Positions 23,980 to 32,001 of a DNA stretch of 64,000 bases are shown one piece after another (within the stretch, counting starts at the first letter, position 1; every line of letters begins with the position of its first letter). The notes beneath the pieces were generated by a model. The model worked only from the letters and a program-made list of their open reading frames with translations. It did not search any database and had not been told where the DNA came from. The position numbers and the translations under genes are program-made. The stretch is taken from assembly GCF_003443615.1 (NCBI RefSeq), contig NZ_CP031967.1:4154001-4218000 (forward strand), in the 5' to 3' direction. Source of the stretch: Alteromonas sp. BL110 (GTDB lineage Bacteria; Pseudomonadota; Gammaproteobacteria; Enterobacterales; Alteromonadaceae).

Positions 23980-24628
23980 TTTTACTTACTCCTTTCCCCT
24001 ACTTGCCCCAAACAATAACAACTGAATAGCTGTAAGAGCACGTGTTAAGGGCGGCTTTGCTTCAATACTGACATACCGTTGTGTTATTTTTGGGGGAAAG
24101 GTCAGTTTCCCTCGAACTACAGCGCTTATCTATAAGTAGAATTTACAGCTGAAATAAGGTAATTGATCACTTGCCTTTGAACCTTTTGCCGAGTTTATTT
24201 ATCTACCTACAGCGGCTTTTAATCTACGCTGTAACAATTTTTCACAACCCGTGTAAAAAAATCGCAGTATCAACTCTCATCTTCCCCCTTAAAACAGGAA
24301 GAGGCACCGTCGTTACCAGTATTTGTCATCGATAGCCTGCCCTTTTATTAACTAAATCATATGTAATGAACGTGAAATACCGCTATTTTACAGTTAGTTA
24401 GGAAATCTCACCTTGCAAATTAAACTAAAGTATTAGCACCACTCATACTCCAGCGGAATACAAATTGAATAGTTAGTTATAAATAGTAATTAGCTGCAGA
24501 CATTTGGAAGAGACATCTGCAAAAAGTTGCTTGCGAGGTTTCCGTAAAACCTACTACCGGCAAGTAACTCTTGAACTAATTAAGTGGATTTAATTAGCAA
24601 GTCCAAGAAAGAAGTCGAGGATTTAAAT
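23980..24628. other. Intergenic region with a structured leader
   Basis: About 650 bases between divergent genes. No convincing gene found. The last 100 bases before the stress-protein-like gene can fold: GTTGCTTGC (24526-24534) pairs with GCAAGTAAC (24560-24568) and encloses AGGTTT/AAACCT; a smaller GCAGA/TCTGC hairpin lies at 24496-24520. This may be a regulated leader or a small RNA. Promoters for both neighbours must lie here but cannot be assigned. Confidence 0.4.
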
Positions 24629-25219
24629 ATGAGTATTCAAAATTCGAACAAGGTTGATTCAGAAAGCGCTAAAAGTAGCAAGCATGAGAACTTAAGGGCT
24701 AATGTCGTATCTAACGATGAGCTACAAGTTGCTGCCGTATTTAGTTCAAAGCAAAAGGTGCGTGAAGTACTAGAAATTGTGCAAGACAAAACATCGGTTG
24801 AAACGTCTCAAATAGAGATCATTGAAGCGGGTGACCCTAAGTTGAGTGAAAAGCTAGAGCGAAACAGCGAATCAATAGGTAAGAGCATGTGGTCTTCACA
24901 TCTTCTTCTTGGGTCTCTTGGTCTTGTAGCAGGCTTGATTGCCGCTTTTCTGCTAACACAATTTGGCCCCGCGCTTACGCAGCAAAACCCATTATTTACT
25001 TACATCGCATTAATCAGTCCTGGACTTTTCATTGGGTTGTTCATAGCTGGGCTGATAGGATTGCGCCCAGATAGAAATGAAGTGATACAAACAGTACGGC
25101 ACGCGGTTCGCTACGGTAAAGTGGCATTAGTGATAAATCTTAAGAAGTCGCAATCATCCTCTACGGTATCGCAAGTGCTGAAACAGCATTCCGATAGCGT
25201 GGTAGAATCAATCCGATAG
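24629..25219 (+). CDS. Membrane protein of unknown function
   Basis: A 196-residue protein. Residues 1-80 are soluble and acidic with an alpha/beta pattern (LQVAAVFSSKQKVREVLEIV, SQIEIIEAGDPKLSEKLER), residues about 91-115 and 127-152 are two hydrophobic helices (LLLGSLGLVAGLIAAFLLTQ and a Gly-rich IALISPGLFIGLFIAGLIG), and the last 50 residues return to a soluble alpha/beta pattern. The layout recalls stress-associated proteins with a central glycine-rich hairpin, but I do not recognise the family. ATG chosen because GAGG lies 9 bases upstream; a GTG at 24584 is possible. Confidence 0.65.
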   Translation: MSIQNSNKVDSESAKSSKHENLRANVVSNDELQVAAVFSSKQKVREVLEIVQDKTSVETSQIEIIEAGDPKLSEKLERNSESIGKSMWSSHLLLGSLGLVAGLIAAFLLTQFGPALTQQNPLFTYIALISPGLFIGLFIAGLIGLRPDRNEVIQTVRHAVRYGKVALVINLKKSQSSSTVSQVLKQHSDSVVESIR

Positions 25220-25423
25220 AGAAATTAATTACATGTTATGCAACCATGGTTACCGACAGGATGTGTTAAGATAAAAACTATCGATAGAACACGCCGCTTC
25301 AAAACTATCTAAGGGCAATGTACCGAATGTCGCGTATGTTGTCCTTTTACATTGGGCCCTTTTTCATCGGGCCTGTGTCATTTGTAAAGTGGCGATATTA
25401 AAGAAAGACTGGGCACCTACTGT

Positions 25424-26254
25424 ATGGATTTGATATTTTTTGATTTAGATGGGACCTTATTAAATAAGTCTTCGGAGATTTCTTCTTTCACAAGGGAGAC
25501 CCTCGGCTTACTGAGTGAAAAGGATATTGCCTTTACGGTAGCCACAGGGCGCACCATGCATTCAGCGCAGTTCGTACTGCAGGGTCAATCGTTTGTTCTA
25601 CCTCACATCTATAATAATGGCGTAGCTATATGGGACCCAACTGGAAATGCGCTAACGCTGGAAAACCTACTCGCCCCTAGTGAAGTCAACCTTATTATTG
25701 AGCATGCCGTTAAGAACAATATTACGCCTTTCATTAACACGGTTAATATGGATAGCCCTAACCACGAACACGTGATTTATCATTCAGCGCCGAAGCACCA
25801 AGTGGAATTCGATTTAATCGAAAAATACTTTTCGCGAACGAAAGCCCGGCTTGCCTCCATCGAGACCTTACCAGCTGATGCTCACATTACGAATATCAGT
25901 ATGATTGGTGACGCTGCGCTGGTTTACGATATGTACAAGCAACTAAACCTGCATGAAGAATTAATTGCATATTCTGGCCCCGCCATTGAAGGCGATGAAT
26001 ACCGTTGGATGGACGTTCACCATAACCTTGCCAACAAAGGCAGCGCAGTGGAGTTATTACGCAGTCAATTGGATGCGAGCAATGTTATTGTTTTTGGAGA
26101 TAGTGATAACGACTTAAGCATGTTTAAACTTGCTGACGAAGCTTATGCGCCTTCAAACGCCAAACCTTATATCAAAGACGCCGCCACTTCTGTGATAGGG
26201 CATCACGATGAAGATGGAATCGCTCGCTTTTTAAGAGAGCGATTCTCACTTTAA
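25424..26254 (+). CDS. HAD-superfamily Cof-type sugar/nucleotide phosphatase
   Basis: A 276-residue cytoplasmic hydrolase of the Cof subfamily (HAD type IIB). All four motifs are visible: I, FFDLDGTLLN (residues 5-14, nucleophile Asp); II, FTVATGRTM; III, the conserved Lys in NKGSAVELL; IV, VIVFGDSDNDLSMF. The cap domain between motifs II and III defines the substrate, which is usually a sugar phosphate or a cofactor phosphate and cannot be named here. Start ATG at 25424 lacks a strong ribosome site. It stands alone between two other single genes. Confidence 0.9.
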   Translation: MDLIFFDLDGTLLNKSSEISSFTRETLGLLSEKDIAFTVATGRTMHSAQFVLQGQSFVLPHIYNNGVAIWDPTGNALTLENLLAPSEVNLIIEHAVKNNITPFINTVNMDSPNHEHVIYHSAPKHQVEFDLIEKYFSRTKARLASIETLPADAHITNISMIGDAALVYDMYKQLNLHEELIAYSGPAIEGDEYRWMDVHHNLANKGSAVELLRSQLDASNVIVFGDSDNDLSMFKLADEAYAPSNAKPYIKDAATSVIGHHDEDGIARFLRERFSL

Positions 26255-26318
26255 CCGGTAGGAGAGCTTAGGTTACTAAAATTGATGGTGGCCTAAAATA
26301 TGTTCACTTATTCAAGGG

Positions 26319-27023
26319 CTACCATTCAATAGGTTTTCTGTCTTTTAGGAATTGACCGTGAGGGCCACCCTCTTCGTGAGTAGCAAGCCAAATTGCGGTA
26401 TCTGCACCTTCTTCAGGTGTTTTGGACGCATCGCTGCCTCCCATTCGGGTATGTACCCAACCTGGGGTCATACTGTTAACAGTAACATCAATCTTTTTGC
26501 CGTCAGAAGCTTTATCTACTTCAGTTGCCATTTTAACGGTCAGCGCGTTAACGGCGGCTTTCGATAAAGCCTAACATAAGGGCCCTTTTAGACCTTCGGC
26601 AAAGCTACCGTAACTAGAACTTACGTTAATAATGCGTCCAAAGCCTCGTTCAATCATTTGCGGCAAGGTTTGTTGAATAAGCGTGAGGGGTGCGCTCAGG
26701 TTAACTTGCATAGATTTCGCCAAACTTTCAGAGTTCGCCTCTTTCCAATCGGTATCATCCAGTATGCCCGCGTTATTTATCAGGATGTCGATAGGGCCAT
26801 AAACGGCTTCTGCACGCACAAACGCGTCTACAATGGCTGTTTCATTATCAAGAGGCAATTCAATAACATGTATATCCCCGCCCACTATCTCTTCTTTCGC
26901 TTCAAGACCTGACGCTTCATCTCGACATCCCATCAATACTTTGTAGCCTTTAGACACCATTCCTTTCACTATTTCCAGGCCGATACCTCTATTGCCACCA
27001 GTTACTAATACGTTTTTTGTCAT
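26319..27023 (-). pseudogene. SDR-family oxidoreductase, interrupted by an in-frame amber codon
   Basis: A 235-codon short-chain dehydrogenase starting MTKNVLVTGGNRGIGLEIVK (glycine-rich NAD(P) site) after AAGGAG. NNAG at ILINNAGIL and the catalytic Ser region RIINVSSSYGSF are present. At 26571-26573 the frame has TAG and then continues without shift as [18 protein letters not shown]. In this family the motif is YxxxK, so the stop falls exactly where the catalytic tyrosine codon (TAT or TAC) should be. The rest of the gene is intact to 26319 ([10 protein letters not shown] follows). It lies 19 bases after the DUF2878 gene, so likely an operon. Confidence 0.88.
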
Positions 27024-27042
27024 GCCAATACACTCCTTGCAT

Positions 27043-27573
27043 TTACGCTTGGGCTTGTTTTGCCTCAAAACGATTGGATAAATAAAAACACAGCGGGAAA
27101 ATTACGCTCCACACTAAAGCGATGAAAATATAAGAAAGCATCACGCTGGCCCCTAATTCAACCGCACCAAACTCAGCGCCAGCAATATAGCTGAGGGGCG
27201 CAAAAACAGCCCCTACAACCGCTGCAATCATCATTCGGCCATTAAAAGCAGTTAAACTGTGATAAACAGTACCTGCAAATGCGGCCCAGAGAAGGCTAAG
27301 CCATATGGGAATTGGCCAAAAGCTCACCAACACTTCTGTTTGGTTAAAAATGAATAGACCACTTAACGTGAGTAAAGCATCGACCACAGTGCCGAGCAGA
27401 AAAACTGCACTCATAAGTTTAATGTCTTCGACTCGTTTGGGGGAAAATACAATCCAAATCAAAAGTAACCCCAAAACTGGAAGCACGGCGCTATTTTGAA
27501 ACAGTATGACTAGCCACCATATAGCTTGAAACCACGCGAAATTGGCCACTTTGAGTACGACAGTTTTATTCAT
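27043..27573 (-). CDS. DUF2878 family membrane protein
   Basis: A 176-residue integral membrane protein with about five helices, matching the DUF2878 family (N-terminal NFAWFQAIWWLVILFQN, then DALLTLSGLFIF and IPIWLSLLWAAFAGTVYHSL). Members lie in gene groups with short-chain dehydrogenases and lipid-modifying enzymes in Shewanella and relatives, and here too the next gene is an SDR on the same strand, 19 bases downstream. Function not established. A Gly/Ala-rich C-terminal third (EFGAVELGASVMLSYIF) completes the membrane domain. Confidence 0.85.
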   Translation of the reverse strand: MNKTVVLKVANFAWFQAIWWLVILFQNSAVLPVLGLLLIWIVFSPKRVEDIKLMSAVFLLGTVVDALLTLSGLFIFNQTEVLVSFWPIPIWLSLLWAAFAGTVYHSLTAFNGRMMIAAVVGAVFAPLSYIAGAEFGAVELGASVMLSYIFIALVWSVIFPLCFYLSNRFEAKQAQA

Positions 27574-27723
27574 TACAAACGCTCATATTTTCTATACAAA
27601 AATATACGCTTACTGCGTAATGATAGTTCAAATCAAAAATCTCAAAAGTAAACGAAATCAAACGGGTGTAAGTATAAACGCATATGCTATTTGCTTTTTC
27701 TAATTACAAAGGATGTGTTAGTC

Positions 27724-29352
27724 GTGAAAATGGTGAAGTACTACATACTTGGAGCATTGTTGGCATTAGTGCTAACGGTAACTGTACCTGTGCTATTGCT
27801 AAAAATTGCATTCGGATGGATAGCCTTTTCGCTAATTGCGGTAAGCAGTGCCTATTTGCTTAATTATCCAAGCTTATTTCGTAAACGCGAAGATGGCTCA
27901 ATTCCCTTCTATGTTCGTTGGATCTTTGTTCCATTTCTTCTGGGCACAGGGCTTTACAACGAATATGCTCGCAGAACAGACAAAGTTCCTCCACTTCAAA
28001 AAATTGAGCCCCACCTTTTTCTTGCTTGTCGTATGTCTGGTCAGCACGTTGACCTACTAAACGAAAACAATATCGATGCCATCCTTGATGTAACTGCAGA
28101 GTTTGACGGTCTGGATTGGACGGCTTATCAGGAAGATTACAGATACTTAAACGTGCCCGTCCTTGACCATACCAGCCCCACCTCAGAGCAACTTGTTCTT
28201 GCGATTAACTGGCTTAATCAGCAAATATCCGATAACAAAAATGTCGTTGTGCATTGTGCACTTGGCCGAGGCCGTTCGGTGCTAGTGGTGGCAGCTTATC
28301 TTTTGGCAAAGAATCCAAACTTAAGTGTTGATGATGCCTTACGTCAGATTAATCAAATACGCCAAACCGCAAGGCTCAATAAGCGTCAGTTAGCGTCGTT
28401 ACAAAAAGTGAGAAATGGCGGACTATTGTCTTTACGAAAAAACCTTACGTTAATCGTTAACCCAGTAGCGGGCGGCGGTAAATGGAAGCAGTATCGCGAC
28501 GAAGTGCTTTCCAGGCTAAATGAAAAGTTTAAAGTGACGGTAAAAGAAACCACACCGGAAATAGACGGCAGAGCATTAGCGCAACAGGCCAAGGATGAAA
28601 AGGCGGATATTGTTATTGCCTGTGGCGGTGATGGCACGTTGACCGAAGTAGCGTCAGCGTTAATTAATACCGACATCACAATGGGAATTATCCCTTTTGG
28701 AACTGCAAATGCGCTCAGTCAAGTACTGCACGGATATATAAGTAAAGTTATGCCTATAAGCACTGCGTGCGACATTATTATTAAAGGCGACACTTTAAAG
28801 ATTGATACCGCAACGTGTAACGATAAAGTCATGTTGTTGGTAGCAGCCGTCGGGTTTGAAGAACAAATGATTTCTTCCGCTGACAGAGAAGAAAAGAACA
28901 TAGGCGGGCAGTTCGCCTATTTAAAAGGACTGTGGAATGCTATTTCCAATAATGAAAATATGTCATTTGAAGTAGCAAAAGATGGCAAACCCGCAGAGAC
29001 GTTAGATACACCTAGCTTTGTAATTGCCAACGCAGCACCTATGACAACGGCTTTGGCACAAGGCGCAGAGCAGCCGGATATTACCGACGGAAAGCTAGAC
29101 CTTACTTGGTTATTGCCGCAGCCAAGCTCTGACAGACAATTTGCATCATTAGCGGAACTCGTTTTAAGCCCAGCCGAATCAAAAAAACAATCAGACTCCA
29201 TACGCCATGAACGCGCATCACAAATAACATTGTCTTTCGATAAGCCTACTGCCTATGCAGTAGATGGTGAAATCTATGAGGGCGAAAAAATTGTTTTAAA
29301 AACCGTCCCTAGAAGCCTCACCGTACTCGCCAACTTTGAAGATAAGGATTAA
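27724..29352 (+). CDS. Fusion of a dual-specificity phosphatase and a diacylglycerol/sphingosine kinase-like domain
   Basis: A 542-residue inner-membrane protein. Residues 1-80 include three hydrophobic helices. Residues about 85-220 form a phosphatase of the dual-specificity class with the signature HCALGRGRSV (HCxxGxxRS). Residues about 235-540 form a lipid-kinase domain: LTLIVNPVAGGGKW, the ATP-binding VIACGGDGTLTEVA and IIPFGTANALSQVLHG. Known phosphatase-DAGK fusions suggest membrane-lipid phosphate turnover. I chose the GTG at 27724 because AAGGA lies about 11 bases upstream; ATG 27730 is possible. gdhA begins 7 bases after the stop. Confidence 0.85.
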   Translation: MKMVKYYILGALLALVLTVTVPVLLLKIAFGWIAFSLIAVSSAYLLNYPSLFRKREDGSIPFYVRWIFVPFLLGTGLYNEYARRTDKVPPLQKIEPHLFLACRMSGQHVDLLNENNIDAILDVTAEFDGLDWTAYQEDYRYLNVPVLDHTSPTSEQLVLAINWLNQQISDNKNVVVHCALGRGRSVLVVAAYLLAKNPNLSVDDALRQINQIRQTARLNKRQLASLQKVRNGGLLSLRKNLTLIVNPVAGGGKWKQYRDEVLSRLNEKFKVTVKETTPEIDGRALAQQAKDEKADIVIACGGDGTLTEVASALINTDITMGIIPFGTANALSQVLHGYISKVMPISTACDIIIKGDTLKIDTATCNDKVMLLVAAVGFEEQMISSADREEKNIGGQFAYLKGLWNAISNNENMSFEVAKDGKPAETLDTPSFVIANAAPMTTALAQGAEQPDITDGKLDLTWLLPQPSSDRQFASLAELVLSPAESKKQSDSIRHERASQITLSFDKPTAYAVDGEIYEGEKIVLKTVPRSLTVLANFEDKD

Positions 29353-29359
29353 TTGGTAG

Positions 29360-30712
29360 ATGGCTCAAAAAAGTAATTTTGAAGAAATTTTTAGTTTCCT
29401 TCACGGTAAGTTTTCTAACGAAACAGAGTACCTTCAAGCGGTACATGAAGTACTTGAAGACATTGTTCCTGTTTACAATGCAAATGAACAATACAAAGCA
29501 CTTGATATAGTCAGGCGTATCAGTATGCCTGAGCGGGTTATTTATTTCACAGTTTCTTGGATGAATAGCGAGGGAAGAATTGAAATTAACCAAGGCTGGC
29601 GTGTACAGCATAATTCAGCAATGGGCCCTTATAAAGGCGGACTGCGTTTTCACCCTACCGTTAATTTATCGGTGCTGAAGTTTTTAGCCTTCGAGCAATG
29701 CTTCAAAAATGCACTTACGGGCCTTCCCATGGGTGGAGGTAAAGGCGGTTCAGACTTTAATCCTAAAGGCCGAACAGACCGAGACATTATGCTATTTTGC
29801 CAAGCTTTCATGCGCGAACTCCAGCGACACATAGGTGCCAATACTGACGTACCGGCTGGTGATATTAACGTAGGTGCCCGCGAAATAGGCTACCTCTATG
29901 GTGAGTACCGCCGGTTAAATAATAAATTTGAAGGTGTATTAACAGGTAAAGGCTTAGAATTTGGCGGCAGTTATGTACGCACGGAAGCTACAGGTTTTGG
30001 TTTAATCTACTTTTTGGAAGCGGTATGTAAGCACCGAGGTTCAAAAATAGAAGGCCAAACCATTGTAGTATCTGGCGCGGGTAATGTAGCACTCCACGCT
30101 GCACTAAAGGCGGTAGAGAAAGGTGGAAAGGTCATTTCCCTTTCTAATAGCCGAGGGCTTTTACTTAATGAAGATGGATTAACTGATACTGCGCTGAAAT
30201 GGGCAATAGATAACCACGCAAACCGCAACAATATTCTTGCAGACATGGCTGACGAAGACATGGGTAAGTGGTTACCTGATAAAAAACCATGGCACTTGAA
30301 ATGTGATATCGCCCTGCCCTGCGCAACTCAGAACGAACTGCTTGAGGAAGATGCGAATACATTACTAGATAGTGGTTGCCAAATGGTATTAGAGGGCGCG
30401 AACATGCCATGTACAAACGAGGCTCAGGCTCGCTTCTTAGACGTTAAAATTGTTTATGTGCCAGGTAAAGCATCTAACGCTGGCGGTGTGGCTTTATCGG
30501 GCTTAGAGATGAGCCAAAATGCGATGTTCAATCAACGGGACGCGAGTACGCTAGATGAACAATTATATTCTATTATGGAGAGTATTCATCAACGCTGTTT
30601 AGATGAAGGAAAGGCTAACGACGGTGATACCAAGTACGTTAATTATTTGAAGGGCGCCAACATTGCAGCGTTCAGGCGACTTGCTGATGCTATGGTTGCT
30701 CAAGGCGTATAA
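29360..30712 (+). CDS. gdhA: NADP-specific glutamate dehydrogenase
   Basis: A 450-residue cytoplasmic enzyme that makes glutamate from 2-oxoglutarate, ammonia and NADPH. Family blocks: QGWRVQHNSAMGPYKGGLRF, LPMGGGKGGSDFNPKG (with the catalytic lysine), DVPAGDINVGAREIGYLYGEYR and the coenzyme fold at VSGAGNVALHAALKAVEKGG. The NADP type is inferred from the overall length and the block around QIDRRLNNKFEGVLTGKG-like residues RLNNKFEGVLTGKGLEFGGS. It follows the phosphatase-kinase gene with a 7-base gap and shares its strand. A weak hairpin (TTTCACGG/CCGTGAA, 30737-30763) lies downstream. Confidence 0.96.
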   Translation: MAQKSNFEEIFSFLHGKFSNETEYLQAVHEVLEDIVPVYNANEQYKALDIVRRISMPERVIYFTVSWMNSEGRIEINQGWRVQHNSAMGPYKGGLRFHPTVNLSVLKFLAFEQCFKNALTGLPMGGGKGGSDFNPKGRTDRDIMLFCQAFMRELQRHIGANTDVPAGDINVGAREIGYLYGEYRRLNNKFEGVLTGKGLEFGGSYVRTEATGFGLIYFLEAVCKHRGSKIEGQTIVVSGAGNVALHAALKAVEKGGKVISLSNSRGLLLNEDGLTDTALKWAIDNHANRNNILADMADEDMGKWLPDKKPWHLKCDIALPCATQNELLEEDANTLLDSGCQMVLEGANMPCTNEAQARFLDVKIVYVPGKASNAGGVALSGLEMSQNAMFNQRDASTLDEQLYSIMESIHQRCLDEGKANDGDTKYVNYLKGANIAAFRRLADAMVAQGV

Positions 30713-30892
30713 CCGCCGCCACTTATCCAATATGACGATAATTTCACGGTAAAGCGCCGTGAATTTATCGGCAACCTCAGTGTAAATTTTGCTCTCCAAC
30801 TCTGACAAAATTATTCTCTTTTGTATCGATAAGACTAATAAAAAACAATAAATTCATAAAGTTACTTACATAAGTTTTATGGAATAGAAATC

Positions 30893-30927
30893 GCATATTT
30901 AAAAGTGTCATTCACTTTTAAATATGC
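30893..30927. promoter_or_regulatory. Perfect 15-bp inverted repeat at the hemerythrin ribosome binding site
   Basis: GCATATTTAAAAGTG, a five-base loop, then CACTTTTAAATATGC with no mismatch. It ends one base before the AAAAGGA of the next gene. It could be a dimeric repressor operator, or an mRNA hairpin next to the ribosome site. Confidence 0.75.
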
Positions 30928-30941
30928 AAAAGGAACTTCCC

Positions 30942-31397
30942 ATGAAAATTTTTGAAGCACTACGTCAAGACCATGAAAAACAACGTTTACTATTGAAGAT
31001 CTTAGCTGAAACCAGCGGTAATACTGCGGCACGTCGTGAATACTTTGAAGAGTTAAAAACACAGCTTGAAAGTCATGCTATAGCAGAAGAGCGCCATTTT
31101 TATACTCACTTATTACAAAAAGATTCGACAGTAGATTTAACGCGCCACGGTATCGCAGAGCATCATGAAATTGACGAGCTACTACGAAAACTAGATGAGA
31201 CCGACATGAGTTCCCCTGCTTGGTTACGTCACTTAAAGAACCTACAAGAAAAAGTAGAACACCACCTCGCCGATGAAGAACAAGAGTTTTTCCAGGTTGC
31301 AGGCAATGTTTTAAATGAACATCAGAAAACTAAACTTGCCGATGAATATAAAAAAGAAATGAAACAAGAACTAGACGAGGAAAAAATTACGGCTTAG
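30942..31397 (+). CDS. Hemerythrin-domain protein
   Basis: A 151-residue, Glu- and His-rich helical protein of the hemerythrin/HHE family. The iron-ligand pattern is visible: RQDHEKQ (His11), then ESHAIAEERHFYTHLL, RHGIAEHHEIDELL and EKVEHHLADEEQEFF, typical of the DNA-starvation or O2/NO-sensing bacterial hemerythrins. ATG follows AAAGGAAC by a normal spacing. A perfect inverted repeat lies directly upstream and a terminator follows at 31451. Roles in oxygen or NO handling are known for the family, but not shown here. Confidence 0.9.
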   Translation: MKIFEALRQDHEKQRLLLKILAETSGNTAARREYFEELKTQLESHAIAEERHFYTHLLQKDSTVDLTRHGIAEHHEIDELLRKLDETDMSSPAWLRHLKNLQEKVEHHLADEEQEFFQVAGNVLNEHQKTKLADEYKKEMKQELDEEKITA

Positions 31398-31450
31398 TTA
31401 GGAAGAAATTTAGCGCATTTTCTCGCTTCACTTCTTGTTAGCGTTACATT

Positions 31451-31479
31451 AAAAAGCCAGCTTAAAAAGCTGGCTTTTG
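31451..31479 (+). terminator. Terminator of the hemerythrin gene
   Basis: AAAAAGCCAGCTT/AAGCTGGCTTTT stem with a short loop and T run. Confidence 0.85.
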
Positions 31480-31581
31480 TTTGTTTTCATTACTGCTTTA
31501 CAACACTAAATATCACGCTACTCGCAATACAACGTTACTCGTATTACAAAGTAACTCGCGCAGTATAGCAAGTGACATCAA

Positions 31582-31740
31582 CTACTTTTTGGCAATAATA
31601 TAAATTGCGTGGATAACACCTGGAAAATAACCAAGAATAGTTAGCAGAATATTAATCCAAAAGTGAGCACCTAGACCAACTTGTAAAAATACGCCTAGTG
31701 GTGGAAGTAGAATTGATAAAAGTATACGAATGATGTCCAT
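31582..31740 (-). CDS. YqaE/Pmp3-family small membrane protein
   Basis: A 52-residue peptide beginning MDIIRILLSILLPPLGVFLQ and ending IHAIYIIAKK. The PPLGVFLQVG and NILLTILGYFPGVIHAIYII blocks are diagnostic of the UPF0057/Pmp3 family: two short hydrophobic helices with a central polar turn, in the cytoplasmic membrane. Members respond to salt or cold stress and affect membrane potential in yeast and plants. The start follows AAGGAATTTATT. Short, single-gene unit. Confidence 0.92.
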   Translation of the reverse strand: MDIIRILLSILLPPLGVFLQVGLGAHFWINILLTILGYFPGVIHAIYIIAKK

Positions 31741-32001
31741 AATAAATTCCTTGTTTTTGAAGTAATTTCACAACTCAGTAGGCAAAATACTCACACATGG
31801 TGAAAAATTTAGGCCTGTAGAGCGTTTTTACACGTCTCGTTGTTATTTTTTGCATTAACAATGCCAAGTCGCATTAATAACGCCAAGTCACATGAACGAT
31901 GCCAAGTGGCAAAAGCAACGACAAACTACCTTGCCATATTTACCTGCCCAACAACAAAGCATTGTGTATACTTAGAAAATAAACTTTTCCTTATAAAAAG
32001 G

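Noticed and set aside
26571..26573. Selenocysteine or pyrrolysine decoding at the SDR stop codon
   Set aside because: The codon is TAG, not TGA, so selenocysteine is excluded; pyrrolysine use is not expected in this lineage and the site calls for tyrosine.
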